Assembly (NCBI GenBank): GCA_001513395.1
Contig: LFTP01000184.1
Location: forward strand, 1 to 10,718
Origin: Clostridia bacterium DTU080
GTDB lineage: Bacteria; Bacillota; Limnochordia; DTU080
Direction: 5' to 3'
DNA: 10,718 nucleotides
Under the pieces are notes generated by a model. The model was not told where the DNA came from and ran no database searches. It saw only the letters and a list, made by a program, of their open reading frames with translations. Numbering within the stretch: the first letter of the stretch is position 1; every line of letters begins with the position of its first letter. Position numbers and translations under genes: made by a program. Of this stretch, positions 1 to 6,011 are shown piece after piece.

Positions 1-36
1 GTTCCCGCCGACACATTGCGAAAAGGAGGAACGGCT

Positions 37-813
37 TTGCGCCTGGCTGTCATTGGAGGCACAGGTGTTGATGCCCGCAGACTGTTTGGCGATACGAAGC
101 CTCTTAGCGTCGAGACGCCGTACGGCTCCGTCGTGCTGCAAGAAGCCCAACACGAAAGCGGTAAGAAAGTCTTTTTCTTGGCCCGCCACGGAGCAGGTCA
201 TTCAGTTCCTCCTCATCGTATCAACTATAGAGCCAATGCTTGGGCTCTCCGTGAGCTCGGAGTGGAAGCCGTCTTAGCCACCGCAGCTGTAGGCGCGCTT
301 CGTCGACAGATTCAACCCGGAGATCTTGTGGTCATCGACTCGTTCATTGATCTGACATCAGGACGCCCAAGCACTTTCTTTGACGGTGAGGACGGTCGAG
401 TCGTTCACACTGACATGACAGAGCCCTATTGTCCCATCTTGCGTCAGGCCGTGTTGGCAGCGGGTGGAGACCTTCCGGTCCGGATTCATAGTACAGGCTG
501 TTACGTATGCACAAACGGCCCGCGCTACGAAACCCCCGCGGAAGTGGCTGCCTTTGCCATGTTGGGCGGCGATGTGGTGGGCATGACAGGTGTCCCTGAA
601 GTGGTATTGATTCGCGAGCTTGGCCTATGCTATGCAACTATCGCTTTGGTCACCAATTTGGGAGCAGGGCTGAGTTCGGACCTCTTGAAACATGACGACG
701 TGGTCCGTACGATGCAAGCCAGCGGTGACCTGGTCTGCAAGCTTTTACGGGACGTCATTGATTCCCTGCAGATCTCTAATTGCAGCGTGTGCCGCCTCCC
801 AGGTAGTACGTGA
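37..813 (+). CDS. Purine nucleoside phosphorylase, MTA/MTI phosphorylase family
   Basis: This cytosolic enzyme would cleave a purine (thio)nucleoside with phosphate to free base and (methylthio)ribose-1-phosphate, in purine or methylthioadenosine salvage. It is 258 residues, normal for the family. Visible motifs are the N-terminal phosphate loop GGTGV (residues 7-11), RHGAGHSVPPHRINYRAN in the first half, the GPRYETPAE segment, and MTGVPE at 183-188. The TTG at 37 is chosen because AAGGAGGA (about 23-30) lies 6-8 bases upstream; the longer frame from 16 would put this Shine-Dalgarno inside the gene. The base-recognition segment reads T-N-L-G (N207), where MTA phosphorylases carry Asp. By family knowledge Asn favours 6-oxopurines, so methylthioinosine or inosine is a plausible substrate (inference). 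The family call is firm and the exact substrate is not. No good terminator follows, only a short T run at about 817-822. Confidence 0.9.
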   Translation: MRLAVIGGTGVDARRLFGDTKPLSVETPYGSVVLQEAQHESGKKVFFLARHGAGHSVPPHRINYRANAWALRELGVEAVLATAAVGALRRQIQPGDLVVIDSFIDLTSGRPSTFFDGEDGRVVHTDMTEPYCPILRQAVLAAGGDLPVRIHSTGCYVCTNGPRYETPAEVAAFAMLGGDVVGMTGVPEVVLIRELGLCYATIALVTNLGAGLSSDLLKHDDVVRTMQASGDLVCKLLRDVIDSLQISNCSVCRLPGST

Positions 814-833
814 CACTTTTTTAGAACAAGCCC

Positions 834-862
834 TTGCGTTCACGACTGAGTGGTGATATAAT
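834..862 (+). promoter_or_regulatory. Sigma-A promoter of the tRNA pair (extended -10)
   Basis: TTGCGT at 834-839 and a perfect TATAAT at 857-862 are separated by exactly 17 bases. A TG one base before the -10 (854-855) makes it an extended -10 element. Transcription would start near 868-870, just before the tRNA-Gln gene at 876, which leaves almost no 5' trailer to process. Confidence 0.85.
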
Positions 863-875
863 TGCACTTGGTCAT

Positions 876-949
876 TGGGGGATGGGGTAACGGTAGCCCG
901 ATTGGCTCTGGACCAATTAGTTCTGGTTCGAATCCAGGTCCCCCAGCCA
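876..949 (+). tRNA. tRNA-Gln, anticodon CTG
   Basis: The cloverleaf can be folded by eye. The acceptor stem is TGGGGGA (876-882) with TCCCCCA (939-945), and the D arm pairs GGG with CCC. The anticodon stem ATTGG/CCAAT encloses the loop CTCTGGA, giving anticodon CTG (reads CAG, Gln). The T arm CTGG-TTCGAAT-CCAG is complete. The discriminator is G946 and the CCA end (947-949) is encoded. The U1-A72 first pair is typical of tRNA-Gln. It is separated from the following tRNA-Glu by three bases and shares its promoter and terminator. Confidence 0.95.
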
Positions 950-952
950 TAG

Positions 953-1028
953 GCCCCCATCGTCTAGAGGCCTAGGACACATGGTTCTCAGCCATGCGGC
1001 CGGGGTTCGAATCCCCGTGGGGGTGCCA
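953..1028 (+). tRNA. tRNA-Glu, anticodon CTC
   Basis: The acceptor strand GCCCCCA (953-959) pairs with TGGGGGT (1018-1024). The D arm GTC...GAC carries the TAGAGGCCTAG loop usual for tRNA-Glu. The anticodon stem CATGG/CCATG holds the loop TTCTCAG, so the anticodon is CTC (reads GAG, Glu). The T arm CGGGG-TTCGAAT-CCCCG is perfect, and the CCA end (1026-1028) is encoded. The first acceptor pair is a G-U wobble instead of the usual G-C. The gene is co-transcribed with the upstream tRNA-Gln. Confidence 0.95.
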
Positions 1029-1033
1029 AACAT

Positions 1034-1063
1034 AAAAAGCCTGCCTCATTTGGTGGGCTTTTT
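1034..1063 (+). terminator. Rho-independent terminator of the tRNA operon
   Basis: AAAAAGCCTGCC (1034-1045) pairs with GGTGGGCTTTTT (1052-1063) around a six-base loop. This makes 12 pairs with two G-U wobbles, and the stem ends in a T run. It begins five bases after the CCA end of tRNA-Glu. The A-rich left arm means it might also work on the opposite strand. Confidence 0.9.
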
Positions 1064-1070
1064 ATATTAT

Positions 1071-1216
1071 AAGTTACCTATACGTCTGAATTGCACTTCG
1101 CATGTGGCACTGGTCATAGGTACGCGCACTGGACGGTCGTTCCGCCACGTACTCCCCTTGCCGGGGTAAAAGTAGTTCCGTCTTGGAAGCCTACTACCGC
1201 GAGGGGGGTGAGAAGC
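1071..1216 (+). promoter_or_regulatory. Leader of the CBM25-like gene, with predicted hairpins
   Basis: About 146 bases separate the tRNA terminator from the next start codon. The sequence folds locally. GTACG (about 1121-1125) can pair with CGTAC (about 1148-1152). CCCC (1154-1157) pairs with GGGG (1163-1166). A stronger hairpin pairs AGTAG-TTCC (1171-1179) with GGAA and CTACT (1185-1188, 1191-1195) around GTCTT with a two-base bulge. I do not recognise a known riboswitch or T-box. No convincing promoter is visible; TTGCAC at 1091 has only a poor -10 after it. Confidence 0.3.
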
Positions 1217-1666
1217 ATGAGAAGCTTGGCTGATGTAGTGCGTAAAGCACTCACGAACCGAACTCGCCGCTTGCTGGACTTCGAGACCGCCAGTCTTGGC
1301 GGAGAGGCACAAGTCGCCGTCATGGACTCAGTCACGCCCCCAAAAGAGAGCATCTTCAAAGGGGATGGCGTGCTTGTGACCCCCACTCCGATTACAGCAG
1401 GGGAAGAAGTCCAGGTTTGGTACGCGGGTTCATTGGCCAAATCAGGAGCCCGCCAGGTTTTTCTGCATTATGGCGTCGGTCCCGGAGCTTGGCAACAAGT
1501 GCGCGACATTCCGATGACACAGTCATCGCCATCCGTTTGGACCTGTACAATCCGCGCGGCTAGCGGAGGTCGGTTAGAGATGTGCTTTCATGACGGGGCG
1601 GGAAATTGGGACAACAATTTCGGGAAGAATTGGAGCTACACAATACACACCGGCCTGCGACAGTGA
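1217..1666 (+). CDS. Small stand-alone CBM25-like carbohydrate-binding protein
   Basis: A 149-residue protein whose C-terminal two thirds (about residues 50-146) match the CBM25 starch/glycogen-binding fold. It has a V-x-V-x-Y first strand (about 65-69), F-L-H-Y-G (82-86), the aromatic ligand residues W92 and W108, then L-E-M-C-F-H-D-G (120-127) followed by G-N-W-D-N-N and G-K-N-W (129-139). The N-terminal 45 residues are basic then mixed, with no hydrophobic core, so I see no signal peptide or anchor and infer a cytosolic protein. There is no catalytic domain. The ATG at 1217 is preceded by a G-rich Shine-Dalgarno (GGGGGGTGAG, 1203-1212). The frame is open upstream to 1091 but lacks a ribosome site there. 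A role in binding glycogen or another alpha-glucan is inferred from the fold only. Confidence 0.82.
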   Translation: MRSLADVVRKALTNRTRRLLDFETASLGGEAQVAVMDSVTPPKESIFKGDGVLVTPTPITAGEEVQVWYAGSLAKSGARQVFLHYGVGPGAWQQVRDIPMTQSSPSVWTCTIRAASGGRLEMCFHDGAGNWDNNFGKNWSYTIHTGLRQ

Positions 1667-1721
1667 GCGGACAGTAGCAGGAAAGAAGCCCTTGGCTATG
1701 GAAGCAAGCGTGTAGTACAAC

Positions 1722-1749
1722 AGGGCCCGGCAAAACCCTGCTGGGCCTT
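1722..1749 (+). promoter_or_regulatory. Strong hairpin in the murA leader
   Basis: AGGGCCCGGCA (1722-1732) pairs with TGCTGGGCCTT (1739-1749) around the loop AAACCC, giving 11 pairs with two G-U wobbles. Only two T residues follow the GC core, so it is a poor intrinsic terminator. It sits 34 bases before the murA start codon, so it could act as an attenuator, an RNA-stability element or the end of the CBM25 transcript. The Shine-Dalgarno AGGAGGT (1771-1777) lies outside the stem. Confidence 0.45.
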
Positions 1750-1783
1750 AACGCCTCGGCAAGGGTCCTTAGGAGGTCACTGA

Positions 1784-3106
1784 ATGGCGCATCTCATTAT
1801 CCGGGGTGGCAATCCTCTGTACGGGGAGATCTCGGTCAGCGGATCCAAAAACAGTGCTATGCCCATTTTAACTGCGGCCGCACTGAGTGATGAGGAGAGC
1901 ATAATCGATAACGTACCGCGTGACACCTCTGTCTTGACGATCTGCCTCATCCTCAGAAGCTTGGGCGCCGAGGTCTACATGGATGATAAAGGCCGCATAC
2001 ACGTTAGAGGTGCCGGGATCAATAACCATAGTGCCCCGTATGATCTCGTCAGACGTGAGCGCGGCTCGTTCTATACGGCGGGTCTGTTGCTAGGTCGTCT
2101 TGGCTGTGCGGAAGTCCCGCTGCCTGGAGGATGTGCCATAGGCTCACGACCCGTGGATTTTCATATTCGTGGCTTCCAACAGCTAGGGGCCGAGGTGACA
2201 ATCGAGCACGGATATGTTAAGGCCTCAGCGCCGCAGTTGCGAGGTACAAGTATTTTCATCAATCGTTCGAGCGTGGGTACCACCATAAATCTGATGATCG
2301 CCGCCGCTAAAGCAGAAGGGGTCACTATCCTGGAAAACGCGGCCAAAGAGCCGGAAGTTGTTGATCTGGCGATCTTTCTCAATAGCATGGGAGCGCGTGT
2401 ACGCGGCGCGGGCACCGATGTGATCAGGATAGAAGGGGTCAAAGAACTCTATGGCACGGAATATGGTATCATCTGCGATCGGATAGAGGCAGGAACGTAT
2501 CTGATGTGCGCTGCCGTGGCCGGCGGAGAGGTACTGCTGAAAGACGTAGTGCCCGAACACTTGCGTTCGCCGATTCTGAAACTCATGGAAGCCGGAGTAG
2601 AGATCAAAGAAGACAACAGCAGTATCCTCGTTCGTTCCCAACGCAAACTGAAGGCTTGTGATGTAGAGACCGCCCCATACCCTGGGTTTCCCACTGATCT
2701 TCAGCAACCTTTTGTAGCTTTGATGTCCACTGCCGAGGGAACCAGCGTCATTCGCGAGACGATCTTTGATAGATTTCGCTATGTGGATGAGTTGCGAAGA
2801 ATGGGGGCCGACATACGCGTTGAGCACGATACGGCCATCGTTCGAGGAGTCGAGCAGCTGTCGGGCGCGCCGGTAGAAGCTACGGATCTTCGGGCAGGGG
2901 CGGCCTTGGTCGTTGCAGCTCTGGGTGCTGTAGGCGAAACCCGGATCTTGGGGTTGGAGATACTTGACAGAGGATACGAAGGTTTGAGCGAGAAACTTCA
3001 TGCCTTAGGAGCCGATGTAGTCCGCGAAGAATCGCCGGACTCAGTGAGCCAAAAAATAACCTTTGCCGCACTGCGATTATCAAAGGAAGTGGACCAGGAT
3101 GGATAA
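1784..3106 (+). CDS. murA: UDP-N-acetylglucosamine 1-carboxyvinyltransferase
   Basis: MurA transfers the enolpyruvyl group of phosphoenolpyruvate to UDP-GlcNAc, the first committed step of peptidoglycan synthesis, in the cytosol. The 440-residue length is slightly above the usual 417-430. Key residues are present: K22-N23 in the SGSKNS motif, the catalytic cysteine C117 in PGGCAIGSRPVD (so fosfomycin sensitivity is expected), and D305 in YPGFPTDLQ. The loop usually written K-M-R-A-S is R-E-R-G-S here (91-95). The ATG at 1784 has an excellent AGGAGGT seven bases upstream. Bacillota often carry two MurA paralogues, and I cannot tell which this is. Its last codons overlap the start of mtrB by eight bases, which suggests translational coupling. 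Confidence 0.97.
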   Translation: MAHLIIRGGNPLYGEISVSGSKNSAMPILTAAALSDEESIIDNVPRDTSVLTICLILRSLGAEVYMDDKGRIHVRGAGINNHSAPYDLVRRERGSFYTAGLLLGRLGCAEVPLPGGCAIGSRPVDFHIRGFQQLGAEVTIEHGYVKASAPQLRGTSIFINRSSVGTTINLMIAAAKAEGVTILENAAKEPEVVDLAIFLNSMGARVRGAGTDVIRIEGVKELYGTEYGIICDRIEAGTYLMCAAVAGGEVLLKDVVPEHLRSPILKLMEAGVEIKEDNSSILVRSQRKLKACDVETAPYPGFPTDLQQPFVALMSTAEGTSVIRETIFDRFRYVDELRRMGADIRVEHDTAIVRGVEQLSGAPVEATDLRAGAALVVAALGAVGETRILGLEILDRGYEGLSEKLHALGADVVREESPDSVSQKITFAALRLSKEVDQDG

Positions 3107-3329
3107 CCAGCCGTCTGTCTGTGCTGATTTCATTATGGTCAAGGCGTTAGAAGACGGAGTAACGATCATCGGTCTAACGCGCGGAAGCGATACGAAATTC
3201 CATCACACCGAGAAGCTCGACAAGGGAGAGCTCCTGATAGCCCAGTTTACCGAGCACACCTCGGCTATCAAGATCCGCGGGCGGGCTCGTGTGTGGACAA
3301 AACACGGCGAGACCGAATGCGGTGACTGA
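3099..3329 (+). CDS. mtrB: Trp RNA-binding attenuation protein (TRAP)
   Basis: A 76-residue protein with very close similarity to Bacillus subtilis TRAP, recognised from memory through the central runs VIGLTRGxDTKFHH, EKLDKGE and IAQFTEHTSAIK. TRAP forms an 11-subunit ring that, when loaded with tryptophan, wraps (G/U)AG-repeat RNA and represses trp genes by attenuation or translation block. The RNA-binding triad K37/K56/R58 of B. subtilis is K39/K58/R60 here. The tryptophan-pocket residues T27, Q49, T51 and S55 are kept. Unusually it contains a tryptophan of its own (W66) and two cysteines (C8, C74). The ATG at 3099 overlaps murA by eight bases, with AAGGAAG upstream at 3083-3089. In Bacillus mtrB follows folE; a murA neighbourhood is different. 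Confidence 0.95.
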   Translation: MDNQPSVCADFIMVKALEDGVTIIGLTRGSDTKFHHTEKLDKGELLIAQFTEHTSAIKIRGRARVWTKHGETECGD

Positions 3330-3352
3330 TCCCATCGAACAGGAGGGCTCGG

Positions 3353-3607
3353 GTGCGACGCCTATTAGACAGGGTTTATAAAACAGCAATCTTGATACAT
3401 CTGTTTTTTCGCCGGAAACCGGTAGCTATCGGAGCTTCCGTTATTTATATGGCCGGAGCCGTCACGCTCACTTTGCTGCGTCAGCGTTTGCTTCTATGGA
3501 GCCGCGTCGGGCAGACAACCCTTCTAAAGATCTTCAAGTCCTTCCCTCATGCAAGACTTATCGATGTCAGGGCGATACTACAGCGTGCCGAGGCATTTTT
3601 CAACTAG
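3353..3607 (+). CDS. Unrecognised 84-residue basic protein with one possible membrane segment
   Basis: I do not recognise this protein. It starts at GTG 3353 behind a strong AGGAGG (3341-3346, spacing six), which is the main reason to accept it as real. The N-terminal 22 residues are rich in Arg and Lys. They are followed by a hydrophobic stretch at about 24-42 (VAIGASVIYMAGAVTLTLL), long enough for a single membrane helix with the positive N-terminus inside. The C-terminal half is basic and amphipathic. It lies 23 bases after mtrB and 47 bases before the DUF2007-like gene, so it is probably co-transcribed with both. No function is proposed. Confidence 0.6.
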   Translation: MRRLLDRVYKTAILIHLFFRRKPVAIGASVIYMAGAVTLTLLRQRLLLWSRVGQTTLLKIFKSFPHARLIDVRAILQRAEAFFN

Positions 3608-3654
3608 CTCGCGCACCGGTTCTTCATTTTGTCGTTTCCGGGGAGGTACATGGA

Positions 3655-3855
3655 GTGTGGGTAGTCGTTTACGTGGCTCGCTCAAGCAGCGCGGCTGAGC
3701 ACATCCTCGACGAATTGAGCAAAAACGGAATACTTGCCCGTTCGCGGCAAATAAAACATAAACACGGCGAGATCCGGCATTATGAGATCCTCGTGCCTGA
3801 GACAGAGCTTGATGAAGCCTGTCAGTTGCTGGGGAGGGCCCTCATGGGTAGGTGA
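3655..3855 (+). CDS. DUF2007-like small protein
   Basis: A 66-residue protein beginning MWVVVYVARS, with a helix (AAEHILDELSKNGI), a basic turn (RSRQIKHKHGE) and a final strand-helix unit starting YEILVPETELDEA. This beta-alpha-beta-beta-alpha pattern with the ending ILVPExExxEA matches the DUF2007 'putative signal-transducing protein' family, recognised from memory. Its molecular role is unknown. The GTG at 3655 is chosen because GGGGAGGT (3640-3647) sits seven bases upstream and the protein then starts exactly where family members do. The frame is open further upstream but overlaps the previous gene and has no ribosome site. The stop codon overlaps the accA start by four bases (GTGA), so its translation is probably linked to accA. 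Confidence 0.75.
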   Translation: MWVVVYVARSSSAAEHILDELSKNGILARSRQIKHKHGEIRHYEILVPETELDEACQLLGRALMGR

Positions 3856-4832
3856 GCTATGTGGTTAACAACATCTTCGAGTGGGAAAAACCACTCGTTG
3901 AACTGGAACAGCGCATTAAAGAACTGCAAGAGTTCACGAAGGAAAAAGGCATCGATTTCACGGAAGAGATCCGCACGTTGGAGCGCAAAGCCGATAGCCT
4001 TCGTCGAGAGATCTACGCAGATATCACTCCGTGGCAACGAGTTCAGATGGCTCGTCATAAGGATCGCCCTACGACTCTTGATTATATTGAGTCCATTTTC
4101 ACGGGCTTTGTCGAATTACATGGCGATCGCACCGTACGCGATGATGCTGCGATCGTCGGCGGCATCGCGTACCTTGACGGACGGCCTGTCACCGTCGTAG
4201 GACCACAGAAGGCAAGGGGACGAGATACAAAAGAAAGCATTCGGCGCAATTTCGGCCTGCCTCATCCTGAAGGATATCGCAAAGCTTTACGGTTGATGCG
4301 TCAAGCTGAGAAGTTCGGCCGGCCGATTATTTCGCTCATAGACGTAGTCGGCGCCTACCCCGGTGTTGAGGCGGAAGAAAGAGGTCAAGGGGTAGTAATC
4401 GCTGAGTGCATCCGTCACATGTCTTTTCTCCAGGTTCCTATCATTTGTATCATTACCGGTGAAGGCGGTAGCGGAGGGGCACTAGCAATCGGCGTGGGAG
4501 ACAGAGTGCTCATGCTGGAAAATGCATGGTACTCAGTGATTTCCCCGGAGATGTGTGCTCAGATCCTATGGAAAGACACCGCGCGTGCTGAAGACGCGGC
4601 CGCCGTATTGCGTCTTACTGCATCTGATCTACTCAGATTAGGAGTCATCGATGAAGTCCTGTCTGAGCCCCTCGGAGGAGCTCATCGTGACCCGGCTGCA
4701 ACTGCCGCCACCATGAAAGAAGCCATACTGCGGCACTTATCTGAGCTTTCTCGGATACCATCATCACAACTCATCGCAAGAAGACTGGAACGTTACAGAA
4801 GGATTGGCCAAACCCGCCCTGCGGGATGGTAA
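3852..4832 (+). CDS. accA: Acetyl-CoA carboxylase carboxyltransferase subunit alpha
   Basis: AccA and AccD together form the carboxyltransferase that moves the carboxyl group from carboxybiotin to acetyl-CoA to make malonyl-CoA, the first step of fatty-acid synthesis. The 326-residue protein has the N-terminal coiled-coil segment (EQRIKELQEF), WQRVQMARH, DYIESIF, RRNFGLPHPEGYRKALRLM and the glycine-rich oxyanion loop GEGGSGGALAIGVGD (from 203). Two conserved places deviate: the GHQKG loop reads GPQKARG (117-123) with two extra residues, and the usual IDTPGAYPG is IDVVGAYPG (163-171). The GTG at 3852 overlaps the previous stop by four bases; an in-frame GTG at 3861 is an alternative start. No accD lies in the window. 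Confidence 0.95.
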   Translation: MSYVVNNIFEWEKPLVELEQRIKELQEFTKEKGIDFTEEIRTLERKADSLRREIYADITPWQRVQMARHKDRPTTLDYIESIFTGFVELHGDRTVRDDAAIVGGIAYLDGRPVTVVGPQKARGRDTKESIRRNFGLPHPEGYRKALRLMRQAEKFGRPIISLIDVVGAYPGVEAEERGQGVVIAECIRHMSFLQVPIICIITGEGGSGGALAIGVGDRVLMLENAWYSVISPEMCAQILWKDTARAEDAAAVLRLTASDLLRLGVIDEVLSEPLGGAHRDPAATAATMKEAILRHLSELSRIPSSQLIARRLERYRRIGQTRPAGW

Positions 4833-4922
4833 ACATAGACATCTCCTATAGTTCATCCCTCAACAGGACGATTCTTGGCGTTTCCGGACTACACAGAAGT
4901 GCTTCGGCAGGAGGGATATGCC

Positions 4923-5930
4923 ATGCCCAGGCCGGCTCGAATCGGCGTTCTTACAAGCGGAGGGGATGCCCCCGGAATGAACGCCGCCATTCGCGCGGTT
5001 GTGCGCAGCGCGTTATCTGAAGGTATTCGGGTTTTTGGTGTTGAGAGAGGGTTTCAGGGCTTAATTCAAGGCGCCCTCGTTGAGCTTACATCTCGATCGG
5101 TCGCAGACATCATACACCGAGGAGGCACTATCTTACGCAGCGCCCGCAGTGAGGAGTTCAAGACTCCGGAGGGACTGGCCAAGGCTCTCGGTGTACTCAA
5201 ACGACTCAGTATCGACGGGTTAATTGTTCTCGGAGGAGACGGCTCCTTTCGAGGTGCGCGTGATCTCGTTCACGCCGGAGTGCCTGTCGTCGCTATTCCA
5301 GCGACCATTGACAATGACATCGCCTGTACAGATCAAGCCATCGGTTTCGACACGGCTGTCAACACCGTAGTCGGTGCTATAAATAAGATTCGCGATACAG
5401 CTACTTCACATGAACGAATCATCGTCGTCGAGGTCATGGGCCGCGAAGCGGGTTACATCGCCCTTCATGCTGGCTTAGCGGGTGGTGCGGAGTCCATTTT
5501 GATCCCTGAAGTCCCTGCGGATCTCGATGAGGTCTGCGCTCGAATATCTTTCGCTTTTCGGGTCGGTAAGGCCCACAGCATAGTCGTGGTCGCCGAAGGG
5601 GTCGGCACTGATGCCTGGGCGGATAGAGACGGACCGAAGTCTGCAGCCATGTACGTTGGGAATTATATAATGGAAAAGACAGGGCTTGAAACTCGGATCA
5701 CTATTCTAGGTCATCTGCAACGAGGGGGGACTCCCACGGCTCTGGATCAGATTGTGGCGTCTCGGCTGGGACACGCCGCAGTAGGCTTGTTGGCTGCGGG
5801 GCAGGGTGGCCGAGTGGTGACAATGGTCAAGGGTGAAGTCCGGACCTTCGATATCGATGAGGCTTTGGCCATGCGCAAAAGCATTGACCCCGAGATGTAT
5901 CGCCTCGCCCATGTCTTATCTTCTATTTGA
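4923..5930 (+). CDS. pfkA: 6-phosphofructokinase, ATP-dependent type
   Basis: PfkA phosphorylates fructose 6-phosphate to fructose 1,6-bisphosphate, the main control point of glycolysis. The 335 residues align almost without gaps to Geobacillus PfkA (from memory). GGDAPGMNA and GGDGSFRGA bind nucleotide, PATIDND carries the catalytic D130, and SHER (R165) and GHLQRGG bind substrate. Gly at the GGDG position and no Lys before TIDND argue for ATP rather than pyrophosphate. The effector site keeps the equivalents of R21, R25, R154 and K213, but R211 is replaced by Val (FRVGKAHS). About ten extra residues follow EGVG. The ATG at 4923 is chosen for AGGAGGG (4909-4915); a TTG start at 4875 would bury that site. 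A 90-base gap separates it from accA, with no terminator seen. Confidence 0.96.
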   Translation: MPRPARIGVLTSGGDAPGMNAAIRAVVRSALSEGIRVFGVERGFQGLIQGALVELTSRSVADIIHRGGTILRSARSEEFKTPEGLAKALGVLKRLSIDGLIVLGGDGSFRGARDLVHAGVPVVAIPATIDNDIACTDQAIGFDTAVNTVVGAINKIRDTATSHERIIVVEVMGREAGYIALHAGLAGGAESILIPEVPADLDEVCARISFAFRVGKAHSIVVVAEGVGTDAWADRDGPKSAAMYVGNYIMEKTGLETRITILGHLQRGGTPTALDQIVASRLGHAAVGLLAAGQGGRVVTMVKGEVRTFDIDEALAMRKSIDPEMYRLAHVLSSI

Positions 5931-6011
5931 ACTCCAATTCAACACTGGTTCAGCGCGCGATTGGGCAATGTTTTCAGCGTACTTGATTTCCATGAGAAAG
6001 GATGTAGGGGC

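Noticed and set aside
860..1098. Ten-base repeat AATTGCACTT at 860-869 and 1089-1098
   Set aside because: It is short, one copy is at the tRNA promoter and the other in a leader, with no shared context; probably chance.
1191..1203. TACTACCGCGAG resembling part of a T-box
   Set aside because: The GGTGG half is missing, no stem I or specifier loop is evident, and the downstream gene is not an amino-acid gene.
2225..3001. Long reverse-strand frame of 258 codons inside murA
   Set aside because: It is an antisense shadow of a confident murA, with no family resemblance.
4875..4922. Upstream TTG start for pfkA adding 16 residues
   Set aside because: The added residues do not fit the family N-terminus, and the strong AGGAGGG favours the ATG at 4923.
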